A stretch of DNA of 64,000 nucleotides from Rhizobiales bacterium 62-47 (lineage in GTDB: Bacteria; Pseudomonadota; Alphaproteobacteria; Rhizobiales; Xanthobacteraceae). Numbering within the stretch: position 1 is the first letter of the stretch; the number at the start of each line of letters is the position of its first letter. Location of the stretch: contig MKVX01000008.1 in the NCBI GenBank assembly GCA_001899255.1, forward strand, positions 122,745-186,744. The letters are read 5' to 3'. A model generated the notes under the pieces. The model was not told the DNA's origin. It saw only the letters and a list, made by a program, of their open reading frames with translations, and did no database searches. This document shows positions 45,423-53,750 of the stretch, in pieces. The translations under genes and the position numbers were made by a program.

Positions 45423-46598
45423 TTACCTCACCAGTTCCTTCATTGCGCCTTCCAGTCCTTCGATCGTCAGCGGGAACATGCGTTCCGAGAACAGCCGGCG
45501 AATGATGGTGGTCGACTCCGAATAATCCCAATGCTTCTGCGCCACCGGGTTGAGCCAGATCGTATGCGGATAGGTGCGCGTGACGCGCTCCAGCCAGACC
45601 GAGCCGGGCTCCTCGTTGACGTGCTCGACCGAACCGCCCGGCACCATGATCTCGTACGGCGACATCGACGCATCGCCGACGAACACCACCTTGTAGTCGT
45701 GCGGATATTTATGCAGCACGTCCCAGGTCGGCGTGCGGTCGGTGAAGCGACGTCGGTTCTGCTTCCACACGCCTTCATAAAGACAATTGTGGAAATAGAA
45801 ATACTCCATGTGCTTGAACTCGCTCTTCGCCGCCGAGAACAGCTCCTCGACCTGCTTGATGTGCGAATCCATCGAGCCGCCGATATCGAAGAACACCAGC
45901 ACCTTGACGGCGTTGCGCCGCTCCGGACGCATGTGCACGTCGAGATAGCCGTGGTTGGCGGTTTCCTTGATCGTGGTGTCGAGATCGAGTTCGTCCGGCG
46001 CGCCGGTGCGCGCGAATTTGCGCAGGCGACGCAGCGCCACCTTGATGTTGCGGATGCCGAGCTCGACGTTACCATCGAGATCCTTGAACTCGCGCTTGTC
46101 CCACACCTTCACGGCGCGGTTGTTGCGGTTCTTCTCCTGCCCGATGCGCACGCCTTCGGGATTATAGCCGTATGCGCCGAACGGCGACGTGCCCGCAGTG
46201 CCGATCCACTTCGAGCCGCCCTGATGCCGGCCCTTCTGTTCCTCGAGGCGCTTGCGCAAGGTCTCCATGAGCTTGTCCCAGCCCATCGCCTCGATCTGCT
46301 TTTTCTCTTCCTCGGTGAGATATTTTTCCGCCAGCTTCTTCAGCCACTCGGCGGGAATCTCCGCCTTTTCCATGGCGTCGAGCAGATTCTCCAGGCCCTT
46401 GAACACCGAGCCGAACACGCGGTCGAACTTGTCGAGGTTGCGCTCGTCCTTCACCAGCGAGGCGCGCGACAGATAATAGAAATGTTCGACGCTCTGATCC
46501 GCGAGGTTGGCGTCCAGCGCTTCCATCAGCGTCAGGTATTCGCGCAGGGTCACCGGCACCTGCGCCTCGCGCAACGATGTGAAGAATTGCAGGAACAT
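45423..46598 (-). CDS. VWA-domain protein, partner of MoxR-type ATPase (CoxE-like)
   Basis: 391 residues. The N-terminal part (FTSLREAQVPVTLREYLTLMEAL) and the central basic region resemble CoxE-like proteins; the C-terminal VWA domain begins at AVKVLVFFDIGGSMDSH. Its MIDAS-like motif reads D-x-G-x-S instead of D-x-S-x-S, a form seen in this subfamily. Works with MoxR AAA+ ATPases in protein or metallocluster maturation (established for related pairs; client here unknown). Divergent from GlsB and the MoxR gene at 47221. The start MFLQFFTSLREA avoids a spurious 23-residue extension. Confidence 0.85.
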   Translation of the reverse strand: MFLQFFTSLREAQVPVTLREYLTLMEALDANLADQSVEHFYYLSRASLVKDERNLDKFDRVFGSVFKGLENLLDAMEKAEIPAEWLKKLAEKYLTEEEKKQIEAMGWDKLMETLRKRLEEQKGRHQGGSKWIGTAGTSPFGAYGYNPEGVRIGQEKNRNNRAVKVWDKREFKDLDGNVELGIRNIKVALRRLRKFARTGAPDELDLDTTIKETANHGYLDVHMRPERRNAVKVLVFFDIGGSMDSHIKQVEELFSAAKSEFKHMEYFYFHNCLYEGVWKQNRRRFTDRTPTWDVLHKYPHDYKVVFVGDASMSPYEIMVPGGSVEHVNEEPGSVWLERVTRTYPHTIWLNPVAQKHWDYSESTTIIRRLFSERMFPLTIEGLEGAMKELVR

Positions 46599-46864
46599 GA
46601 CACCAGCCTCGGCATAAGCGGCGGCAGAACCACCGGCGTATCGGTCAGATTGCCCGCCGGCAGGCATCCGTCAAGGGGCGCTCGCGCAGGCTTGCCCGGC
46701 GCCACGACGCAGGACAGACCTGCCCTCCGCCGCTCGCGTGGACATCGCGCTAGACCGGGGGTGTTTTTCAATTAAAGTCGCAGCGTGACGGCTTCCATCA
46801 TCTGGTCATCGGCTGGGGCACCCGCCTTGCCGGATTTCAGCAAATTTCGGCACGAGGAATAACC

Positions 46865-47119
46865 ATGGGCATTGAATCGATCATCGTATGGCTCATCGTC
46901 GGCGCCATCGCAGGCTGGCTGGCCGGCCTCATCGTTCAAGGCGGCGGCTTCGGCCTGCTCGGCAATATCGTCATCGGCATCATCGGCGCGGTGGTTGCGG
47001 GCTGGCTGCTGCCGCAACTGGGCGTCAATCTCGGCATCGGCATTTTTCGCGCCATCATCAACTCGGCGATCGGCGGCGTCATCGTGCTGGTGATCATCTC
47101 GCTGATAAAGCGCGCCTGA
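46865..47119 (+). CDS. GlsB/YeaQ/YmgE family stress-response membrane protein
   Basis: 84 residues with three hydrophobic glycine-rich helices (IESIIVWLIVGAIAGWLAG, GLLGNIVIGIIGAVVAGWLL, AIINSAIGGVIVLVIISLI). Transglycosylase-associated (GlsB/YeaQ) family; membrane, function uncertain, often stress-induced. No EcfG-type promoter seen upstream. It sits between the divergent VWA gene and the MoxR gene. Confidence 0.9.
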   Translation: MGIESIIVWLIVGAIAGWLAGLIVQGGGFGLLGNIVIGIIGAVVAGWLLPQLGVNLGIGIFRAIINSAIGGVIVLVIISLIKRA

Positions 47120-47220
47120 CGGTGGGCCGGTATTCGGAGCGACCGCCGCAACTGGCGGTCGTTCCACGTTTAGGGAAGCACGCGCTTCCGTGTTCAAGAA
47201 AGTGACAAGGCAGAGCTTCA

Positions 47221-48063
47221 ATGAAATTTACCGGCACCAAAGACTACGTTGCGACCGAGGATCTCAAGGTCGCGGTCAACGCCGCCATCGTGCTCGAACG
47301 CCCGCTATTGGTGAAAGGCGAGCCCGGCACCGGCAAGACGGTGCTGGCCGAGGAAGTCGCCAAGGCGATCGGCGCGCCGCTTTTGACCTGGCACATCAAG
47401 TCGACCACCAAGGCGCAACAGGGCCTCTACGAATACGATGCGGTATCGCGGCTACGCGACAGCCAGCTCGGCGACGCCCGCGTGTCGGACATCTCAAACT
47501 ACATCAAGCGCGGCAAGCTATGGGAGGCCTTCACCCACGCCAAGCGCCCGGTGCTGCTGATCGACGAAATCGACAAGGCCGACATCGAATTCCCCAACGA
47601 CCTGCTGCTCGAACTCGATCGCATGGAATTCTACGTCTACGAGACCGGCGAGACGATCAAGGCCAAGGAACGGCCGATCGTCATGATCACCTCGAACAAC
47701 GAGAAGGAATTGCCGGACGCATTCCTGCGCCGCTGCTTTTTCCACTACATCAAGTTTCCCGATCAGGAGACGATGAGCCAGATCATCGACGTGCACTTCC
47801 CGGGTATCAAGCAGCGGCTGGTACAGGAAGCGCTGCGCATCTTCTTCGAGGTGCGCGAGGTGCCCGGCCTGAAAAAGAAGCCTTCGACCTCCGAACTGCT
47901 CGACTGGCTCAAGCTTCTGCTCAACGAGGACATGACGCCGGAAATGCTGCGCGAGCGCGACCCGCGCAAGCTGATCCCGCCGCTGCACGGCGCGCTGCTC
48001 AAGAACGAGCAGGACGTGCATCTGTTCGAGCGCCTCGCCTTCCTCAGCCGCCGCGAGGTCTGA
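47221..48063 (+). CDS. MoxR-family AAA+ ATPase
   Basis: 280 residues. Walker A GEPGTGKT at 33-40, Walker B LLIDEIDKAD at about 115-124, sensor 1 region VMITSNNEKELPDAFLRRC with the arginine finger. MoxR ATPases pair with VWA proteins to remodel or activate other proteins; the VWA partner is encoded divergently at 45423-46598. Followed by a short palindrome and a strong terminator. Confidence 0.9.
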   Translation: MKFTGTKDYVATEDLKVAVNAAIVLERPLLVKGEPGTGKTVLAEEVAKAIGAPLLTWHIKSTTKAQQGLYEYDAVSRLRDSQLGDARVSDISNYIKRGKLWEAFTHAKRPVLLIDEIDKADIEFPNDLLLELDRMEFYVYETGETIKAKERPIVMITSNNEKELPDAFLRRCFFHYIKFPDQETMSQIIDVHFPGIKQRLVQEALRIFFEVREVPGLKKKPSTSELLDWLKLLLNEDMTPEMLRERDPRKLIPPLHGALLKNEQDVHLFERLAFLSRREV

Positions 48064-48079
48064 ACGCCCGCCTCGTCCA

Positions 48080-48097
48080 ATCGATTATTTAATCGAT
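48080..48097. promoter_or_regulatory. 18-bp palindrome downstream of the MoxR gene
   Basis: ATCGATTA-TT-TAATCGAT, perfect 8-bp arms, 16 bp after the stop codon and just before the terminator. Could bind a regulator of the following van genes or be fortuitous. Confidence 0.3.
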
Positions 48098-48101
48098 ATC
48101 C

Positions 48102-48131
48102 AAGCCGCCCCAGGTGGGGCGGCTTTTCGTT
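48102..48131 (+). terminator. Rho-independent terminator after the MoxR gene
   Basis: AAGCCGCCCC and GGGGCGGCTT form a 10-bp perfect stem with loop AGGT, followed by TTCGTTTT. Confidence 0.88.
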
Positions 48132-48132
48132 T

Positions 48133-48142
48133 TGGTATACAG
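48133..48142. promoter_or_regulatory. Upstream GTATAC site of the van promoter
   Basis: TTGGTATACA, one of two GTATAC-centred sites; the other overlaps the van -10 62 bp downstream, about six helical turns away. GntR/FadR-type regulators bind such short palindromes, so a looped VanR complex is possible. Confidence 0.5.
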
Positions 48143-48178
48143 AAATGTGGATTTTAGCCATTTTCTACCCAAAATTCC

Positions 48179-48207
48179 TTGACCTAGGCACTTGTTGTAT
48201 ACATAAT
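48179..48207 (+). promoter_or_regulatory. vanA promoter overlapped by a GTATAC operator
   Basis: TTGACC at 48179-48184, 17 bp, CATAAT at 48202-48207: a good sigma-70-like promoter, 37 bp before vanA. The palindrome TTGTATACATAA (GTATAC at 48197-48202) overlaps its -10, as expected for an operator of the GntR-family VanR encoded two genes downstream. Confidence 0.65.
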
Positions 48208-48243
48208 GAATTCAAACAAAGATCCTTGTCGGGAGAAATTGCC

Positions 48244-49299
48244 ATGTCCGAGCGCCCGTTTCCGCTGAATGCCTGGTACGCCGCCGCCTGGGACGTCGAT
48301 ATCAAGCACGCGCTGTTTCCGCGCACGATCTGCGGCAAGCATGTGGTGATGTACCGCGCCTCGAATGGCGAGGTGGTGGCGCTGGAAGACGCCTGCTGGC
48401 ACCGTCTGGTGCCGCTCTCACACGGCCGGCTCGACGGCGACACCGTGGTCTGCGGCTATCACGGCTTGAAGTTCAACACGCAGGGCCGCTGTACCTACAT
48501 GCCCTCGCAGGAGACCATCAACCCGTCGGCCTGCGTGCGCGCCTACCCAACCGTCGAACGCCACCGCTTCGTCTGGCTGTGGATGGGCGACCCGGCGCTG
48601 GCCGATCCCGCCCTCGTCCCCGACATGCACTGGAACCACGATCCAGCGTGGGCCGGCGACGGCAAGACCATCCACGTCAAATGCGATTACCGCCTCGTCG
48701 TCGATAACCTGATGGACCTCACCCACGAGACGTTCGTGCACGGCGGCTCGATCGGCAACGAAGCCGTCGCGGAAGCGCCGTTCGAGGTGACGCACGGCGA
48801 CGACACCGTCACCGTGACGCGCTGGATGACAGGCATCGAACCGCCGCCGTTCTGGGCCAAGCAGCTCGGCAAGCCGGGTCTGGTCGACCGCTGGCAGATC
48901 ATCCACTTCCAAGGGCCGTGCACGGTCAACATCGACGTCGGCGTCGCGCCCACCGGCACCGGCGCACCGGAGGGCGACCGCTCGCAGGGCGTCAATGGCT
49001 ATGTGCTCAACACTATCACGCCGGAAACCGACAAGACCTGCCATTACTTCTGGTCGTTCGTGCGCAACCATCGGCTTACCGAACAGAAGCTGACGACGGA
49101 AATCCGCGAAGGCGTGTCCGGTATCTTCGGTGAAGACGAAGTCATCCTCGAGGCGCAGCAGCGCGCCATGGACGAAAATCCTGGCCGCGTGTTCTACAAT
49201 CTCAACATCGATGCCGGTGCGATGTGGGCACGGCGCATGATCGACCGCATGGTCGCCAAGGAACAACCGCCCTCCCCGACCATGCAGGCTGCGGAGTAA
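48244..49299 (+). CDS. vanA: Vanillate O-demethylase oxygenase subunit (Rieske non-heme iron)
   Basis: 351 residues. N-terminal Rieske domain with ligands Cys51/His53 and Cys70/His73 (CWH and CGYH), C-terminal catalytic domain with the mononuclear iron motif DNLMDLTHETFVH. Converts vanillate to protocatechuate and formaldehyde with the reductase subunit. Start at MSERPFPLNAWYAA gives the normal length; an upstream in-frame start would include the promoter. Followed after 3 bp by the regulator gene. Confidence 0.92.
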   Translation: MSERPFPLNAWYAAAWDVDIKHALFPRTICGKHVVMYRASNGEVVALEDACWHRLVPLSHGRLDGDTVVCGYHGLKFNTQGRCTYMPSQETINPSACVRAYPTVERHRFVWLWMGDPALADPALVPDMHWNHDPAWAGDGKTIHVKCDYRLVVDNLMDLTHETFVHGGSIGNEAVAEAPFEVTHGDDTVTVTRWMTGIEPPPFWAKQLGKPGLVDRWQIIHFQGPCTVNIDVGVAPTGTGAPEGDRSQGVNGYVLNTITPETDKTCHYFWSFVRNHRLTEQKLTTEIREGVSGIFGEDEVILEAQQRAMDENPGRVFYNLNIDAGAMWARRMIDRMVAKEQPPSPTMQAAE

Positions 49300-49302
49300 A
49301 TC

Positions 49303-50055
49303 ATGAGCGAACGCGACTCCGATCGTTCGGTCTCGCAGACGGTGCGCGCGCAGCTCGCGCTGCGCGACCAGATCCTCACTGGCCGCTTGCGGCCGGGCGA
49401 ACGCATCTCCGAGCTGCAGGCGGTGGAGACCACCGGCGCATCGCGCACGCCGGTACGCATGGCGCTGGTGCGGCTCGAAGAAGAGGGGTTGCTCGAAGCG
49501 ATCCCGTCCGGCGGCTTCATGGTCAAGGCGTTCTCCGAACGCGATATCCTCGATTCCATCGAGGTGCGCGGCACGCTGGAAGGCCTTGCGGCGCGCTTCG
49601 CCGCCGAGCGCGGCGCCTCGGCGCGCAGCCTCGAGCCTCTCAAGCAAGCGATGGACGATATCGACCAGTTGGTGCGGCAGGATCCGGTGTCCGAGGAAGC
49701 CTTCTCGGCTTACGTCACGCTCAATGCCCGTTTCCACGCTCTGCTCACCGAACTGTCCGGCAGCGCGCCGCTGGCTCGCCAGATCGACCGCGCCGCCGCG
49801 TTGCCCTTCGCCTCGCCGAGCGGCTTCGTCATGGCGCAGTCGAAATTGCCGGAAGCGCATCAGATCCTGCTGATCGCCAACGATCATCATCACATCGTCG
49901 TCGATGCCATCGAGAACCGCGAAGGCAGCCGCGCGGAAGCCGTGATGCGCGAACATGCGCGCCTCGCCGCACGCAATTTGCGGCTGGCGCTGCGCAGCCG
50001 TACGCATCTCGACCTGCTGCCGGCGTTGCGCTTGATCCAGTCGCCGGCGATTTGA
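49303..50055 (+). CDS. vanR: GntR-family regulator (FadR/FCD type), probable VanR
   Basis: 250 residues. N-terminal winged helix (LRDQILTGRLRPGERISELQ, ASRTPVRMALVRLEEEGLLEA), C-terminal FCD-type ligand domain. VanR repressors of this family release DNA when vanillate binds. Located between the oxygenase and reductase genes, 3 bp after vanA, so it is co-transcribed with what it controls. Confidence 0.85.
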   Translation: MSERDSDRSVSQTVRAQLALRDQILTGRLRPGERISELQAVETTGASRTPVRMALVRLEEEGLLEAIPSGGFMVKAFSERDILDSIEVRGTLEGLAARFAAERGASARSLEPLKQAMDDIDQLVRQDPVSEEAFSAYVTLNARFHALLTELSGSAPLARQIDRAAALPFASPSGFVMAQSKLPEAHQILLIANDHHHIVVDAIENREGSRAEAVMREHARLAARNLRLALRSRTHLDLLPALRLIQSPAI

Positions 50056-50073
50056 CTGAACGGAGAAAGCGTC

Positions 50074-51054
50074 ATGCGTTTTGCCGAAACCTGGACGCAG
50101 TGCACGGTGCACGCCATCCGCGACGTGACGCCGACGATCCGCGAATTCGTCCTGCGACCCGACCGATGCGACGTCACGTCAGCCGCTATCGGCAGCCATG
50201 TGCAAGTCGCGCTGACCGTCAACGGCCGCCGCGACACGCGCAGCTATTCGCTGGTCGGTGACTTCGACCCCGGCGCGTATCGCATTGCCGTGCGGCTGGC
50301 GCCGGACAGTCGTGGCGGTTCACGCGCGATGTGGGCGCTGCGGCTGGGCACACGTCTCGACGTGGCGAGCCCGACCTCGTTGTTCGAGATCGACTGGTCG
50401 CGCAAGAGCTACTGCCTGATCGCGGGCGGTATCGGCATCACGCCTATCCTCGGCATAGCCGCGGCGCTGGCGCGCAAGCCGGTCGACGTGACGCTGCACT
50501 ATGCGGTGAAGTCGCAGCACGATGCCGCCTATTGCGATGAACTCACGGCGCTGCTCGGCAACCGCCTGAAGTTGCACGCCAGCGACGAAGCGCAGCGTCT
50601 CGACCTCGACGCGACGTTCGCGAGCCTGCCGCCGGATGCGCTGGTCATCATGTGCGGCCCGATGCGCATGCTCGAAGCCGCCCGCAAGAGCTGGGCTGCG
50701 GCGGGACGCGCCGCAACCGACCTGCGTTTCGAGACATTCGGCTCCAGCGGCCTGCTGCCGACCGAAAGCTTTCGCGTTCGCATCAAGGATAGCGGCGCCG
50801 AGATCGAAGTGCCGCAGTCGCGTTCGATGCTGGCGGCGCTCAACGACGCCGGTTACGAGGTGATCTCGGATTGCCAGCGCGGCGAATGCGGCGTCTGCGC
50901 CATCGACGTCGTTTCGGTCTACGGCCAGATTGACCACCGCGACGTGTTCTTCAGCGAGGAACAGAAGCACGGCAACAAGAAGATGTGCCCGTGCGTTTCC
51001 CGCGCCGTCGGCACCGTCACCGTCGATACGCTGTATCGCCGCGAGGTGGCGTGA
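50074..51054 (+). CDS. vanB: Vanillate O-demethylase reductase subunit (PDR/VanB family)
   Basis: 326 residues. FMN/FAD-binding domain with RSYS-like flavin motif (TRSYSLVGDF), NAD domain (LIAGGIGITPILGIA), and C-terminal plant-type [2Fe-2S] domain with DCQRGECGVC and a later CPC. Transfers electrons from NAD(P)H to the VanA Rieske centre. Starts 18 bp after vanR, completing the operon. Confidence 0.92.
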   Translation: MRFAETWTQCTVHAIRDVTPTIREFVLRPDRCDVTSAAIGSHVQVALTVNGRRDTRSYSLVGDFDPGAYRIAVRLAPDSRGGSRAMWALRLGTRLDVASPTSLFEIDWSRKSYCLIAGGIGITPILGIAAALARKPVDVTLHYAVKSQHDAAYCDELTALLGNRLKLHASDEAQRLDLDATFASLPPDALVIMCGPMRMLEAARKSWAAAGRAATDLRFETFGSSGLLPTESFRVRIKDSGAEIEVPQSRSMLAALNDAGYEVISDCQRGECGVCAIDVVSVYGQIDHRDVFFSEEQKHGNKKMCPCVSRAVGTVTVDTLYRREVA

Positions 51055-51076
51055 GGGATGCCAATCGTAGCAACCC

Positions 51077-51187
51077 GTCATTGCGAGCGAAGCGAAGCAA
51101 TCCCCTCCCTTCTCCCTCCCCCGCTTGCGGGGAAGGGTTGAGGTGGGGGCACTGGATTGCTTCGTCGCTAACGCTCCTCGCAATGAC
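51077..51187. repeat. Dispersed palindromic repeat, family C (with family D core)
   Basis: GTCATTGCGAGCGAAGCGAA at the left and TTCGTCGCTAACGCTCCTCG-CAATGAC at the right pair as inverted arms. The centre carries C/G tracts CTCCCTTCTCCCTCCCCC and GGGGAAGGGTTGAGG like those at 3467, so one repeat seems nested in another. Confidence 0.75.
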
Positions 51188-51219
51188 GGCAGTTTAAATC
51201 CGACAGTTAGTCGGCAGCC

Positions 51220-51344
51220 GTCACCCTGAGGTGGCCGCGCAACGCACTAACGCGCCATCAACCTGAGCTTATCTGCGCGGCCCTCGAAGGGCGGCGGCCG
51301 CACCATCCTCGAGGCTCGCCAAAGGGCTCGCACCTCAGGATGAC
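51220..51344. repeat. Dispersed palindromic repeat, family A copy 3
   Basis: GTCACCCTGAGGTGGCC at the left, CACCTCAGGATGAC at the right, with the inner CCCTCGAAGGGC. Its right end contains the stop codon of the adjacent minus-strand GMC oxidoreductase gene. Confidence 0.8.
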
Positions 51345-52981
51345 GCCGTGCCAACCGCCGCACTTTCCGACGCGCTCCGCCCGCGAATGAAATCCGATGC
51401 CTTGTCTGCGATCATCATCGTCGAGGCGTTGAGGTTGGCGGAAATCATCCGCGGCATGATCGAGGCATCGACGACGCGCAAGCCTTCGAGGCCGTGCACA
51501 CGAAGCCGGTCGTCCACCACCGCCCATGAACTCTCCGCCGGCCCCATGCGGCAAGTGCAGCCGGGATGGAACGTCGTGGTGCCGCGCTCGGTGGCGGCGG
51601 CAAGAAATTCGTCGTCGGTCTGCACGTCAGGCCCGGGAAAATCCTCGCGTTCGTAATATTGCGCGAGCGGCGCCGAGGCCAGCAGCCGCCGCGCCAGTTT
51701 CATGCCGGCAACGACGATGCGGCGATCGAGCGCTTCTGTCAGGTAATTCGTCTGGATGATCGGCGCCTCAAACGGATCGCTCGAACGGCAGCGCACGTAA
51801 CCGCGACTCTCCGGGCGCTGCTGCCATGACGCCACAGTCATGCCCGGCTCGTCCTCGAGCTTGCCCTGCACGCCCTCCTTGTAGCTCGCCGGCGTAAACG
51901 TCAGTTGCAGGTCGGAGCTTTCGGTGGTCTCGCCGGAATGCCAGAAGCAATACACCATGGTCGGCGACAGCGCGAGGATACCGCGCCGCGTCGTCGCCCA
52001 TTTGACGGCTTCCAACGCCAGATTGAATCCGCGCGCGCGCTCGTTGATGGTCTTGATGTTCTTTACCCGCGCCACCGAACGCGGCGCGTAATGATCCTGC
52101 AAGCCCTCGCCGACCCCCGGCAATGCGTGATGCACTTTGAGGCCGAGCGATTGCAGCAATGCGGGATCACCGACGCCGGACAGTTGCAGCAGTTGCGGTG
52201 AATTATAGGCGCCGCCGGAGAGGATCACTTCCTTGCGTGCGCGCACCTCCTGCGCCGTACCGCCCTTGCCGCCTTTGCTGTAACGCACGCCGATGGCGCG
52301 CTTGCCGTCGAACACGATGTTGGTCGCATGAGCATGCGTGCGCACATCGACGTTGCCGCGCTTCATCGCCGGATGCAGGAACGCCGTCGCGCCGCTGACG
52401 CGCCGCCCGTTGTGAATGGTGCGTTGCGCGTAAGAGACGCCCTCCTGCGTCGCACCGTTATAATCCGGGTTGCGCGGAATGCCGAGACTCACCGCGCCGG
52501 CGATGAAGGCGTCGCACAACGGATCGCTCCAGCCGATGTCGGTAACGGTCAAGCCACCGGTGCGGCCACGAAACTGCTCTTCGCCGTCGCCGATGCGCCG
52601 CTCCAGCCGCCGGAAATACGGCAGCACGTCGGGATAGCCCCAGCCGCGATTGCCGAGCTGCGCCCAGGTGTCGAAGTCCTGATGCTGGCCGCGATTGTAG
52701 ATGTGGCCGTTGATCGAACTCGAACCGCCGAGCGTCTTGCCGCGCGGCGCGAAGATGCTGCGGCCCGCCGTCCACGGCCCCGGCTCCTGCGAATAGCACC
52801 AGTTGATACTTGGATCGTAGAACGTCTTGATGAAGCCTGCGGGCAGATGGATGTAGGGATGCCAGTCGCGCGGCCCCGCTTCCAACACGCAAACGCTGAC
52901 ATCGGCGTCCTCGCTCAAGCGGTTGGCGAGCACGCACCCGGCCGATCCGGCGCCGACGATCACATAGTCGAATGTATCCAT
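51335..52981 (-). CDS. GMC-family FAD oxidoreductase (choline dehydrogenase-like)
   Basis: 548 residues from MDTFDYVIVGAGSAGCVLA (FAD-binding GxGxxG). GMC features: SSINGHIYNRGQHQDFD, the segment TFHPGCTCRMGP with a catalytic His, and the C-terminal VVDASIMPRMISANLNASTMMIADKASD. Substrate alcohol unknown. An upstream GTG at 53008 overlaps the stop of the GNAT gene (GTGA) and would add nine residues. The last codons and stop are supplied by a family A repeat. Confidence 0.9.
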   Translation of the reverse strand: MDTFDYVIVGAGSAGCVLANRLSEDADVSVCVLEAGPRDWHPYIHLPAGFIKTFYDPSINWCYSQEPGPWTAGRSIFAPRGKTLGGSSSINGHIYNRGQHQDFDTWAQLGNRGWGYPDVLPYFRRLERRIGDGEEQFRGRTGGLTVTDIGWSDPLCDAFIAGAVSLGIPRNPDYNGATQEGVSYAQRTIHNGRRVSGATAFLHPAMKRGNVDVRTHAHATNIVFDGKRAIGVRYSKGGKGGTAQEVRARKEVILSGGAYNSPQLLQLSGVGDPALLQSLGLKVHHALPGVGEGLQDHYAPRSVARVKNIKTINERARGFNLALEAVKWATTRRGILALSPTMVYCFWHSGETTESSDLQLTFTPASYKEGVQGKLEDEPGMTVASWQQRPESRGYVRCRSSDPFEAPIIQTNYLTEALDRRIVVAGMKLARRLLASAPLAQYYEREDFPGPDVQTDDEFLAAATERGTTTFHPGCTCRMGPAESSWAVVDDRLRVHGLEGLRVVDASIMPRMISANLNASTMMIADKASDFIRGRSASESAAVGTASS

Positions 52982-53004
52982 GTCATCTTTCAGGACCGAC
53001 GCTG

Positions 53005-53598
53005 TCACCGCTCCCGTTCATTCAATTGGTAATTCAGGTGCGCTTTCACTGTCGGCCATTCCGATGCGATGATGCTGTAGACGACGGTGTCTCGCAACGT
53101 GCCATTCGGGGCGATCTGATGGCTACGTAGGATGCCATCCTGCTTGGCGCCGATCCGCTCGATTCCACGGCGCGACTGATGGTTGAAGAAGTGCGTGCGG
53201 AACTCCACCGCGATGCAATCCAGCGTCTCGAACGCGTGGGCCAGCAGCAGCAACTTGCATTGCGTGTTGAGCGCCGTGCGCTGCGCGCGCTTGGCATACC
53301 ATGTCGATCCGATTTCGACGCGGCGGTTCTGCGCATCGACATTCATGTAGGTGGTCATGCCGGCGATGTTGCCGCCGGCATCCTTCACCGTGAACGGCAG
53401 CATCGCGCCGGCCGCCTGCAACGCCAGCCGCCGATCGATCTCGGCGTCCATTTTGTCGGGCGCGGGAACCGAGGTGTACCACAGTGTCCAGAGATCACCG
53501 TCGCTGACGGCTTCCACCAACCCATCACGATGGGCGTGCGCCAGCGGTTCAAGTGAGGCGTGCTCGCCCTTGAGGGTGACGGGTTGCAGCCAGGGCAT
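53005..53598 (-). CDS. GNAT-family N-acetyltransferase (RimJ/RimL type)
   Basis: 197 residues. Acetyltransferase_3-type fold with the segments VTLKGEHASLEPLAHAHRDGL, IEIGSTWYAKRAQRTALNTQCK (acetyl-CoA binding) and EFRTHFFNHQSRRGIERIGAK. Acetylates an amino group of an unknown substrate, protein N-termini or small molecules. Overlaps or abuts the GMC gene downstream. Confidence 0.87.
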   Translation of the reverse strand: MPWLQPVTLKGEHASLEPLAHAHRDGLVEAVSDGDLWTLWYTSVPAPDKMDAEIDRRLALQAAGAMLPFTVKDAGGNIAGMTTYMNVDAQNRRVEIGSTWYAKRAQRTALNTQCKLLLLAHAFETLDCIAVEFRTHFFNHQSRRGIERIGAKQDGILRSHQIAPNGTLRDTVVYSIIASEWPTVKAHLNYQLNERER

Positions 53599-53621
53599 AG
53601 AAGTTCCTCTTGTTTGCCGCC

Positions 53622-53720
53622 GTCATGTCCCGCGAAGGCGGGGCATCCAGTATTCGATAAATACGTGGCGAGATGAGATCGCAACGGTGACTGGATCGTC
53701 CGCCTTCGCGGACGATGACG
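53622..53720. repeat. Dispersed palindromic repeat, family E
   Basis: GTCATGTCCCGCGAAGGCGG at the left and CCGCCTTCGCGGACGATGAC at the right, with inner CATCCAGTA and ACTGGATCG. Long imperfect inverted repeat between the GNAT and SMP-30 genes. Confidence 0.75.
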
Positions 53721-53750
53721 CCGAAGATATCAGTATCGGCTCGCAGAACA

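Noticed and set aside
48418..50112. 564-codon open frame on the minus strand
   Set aside because: Antisense to vanA and vanR; no domain, composition typical of a shadow frame.
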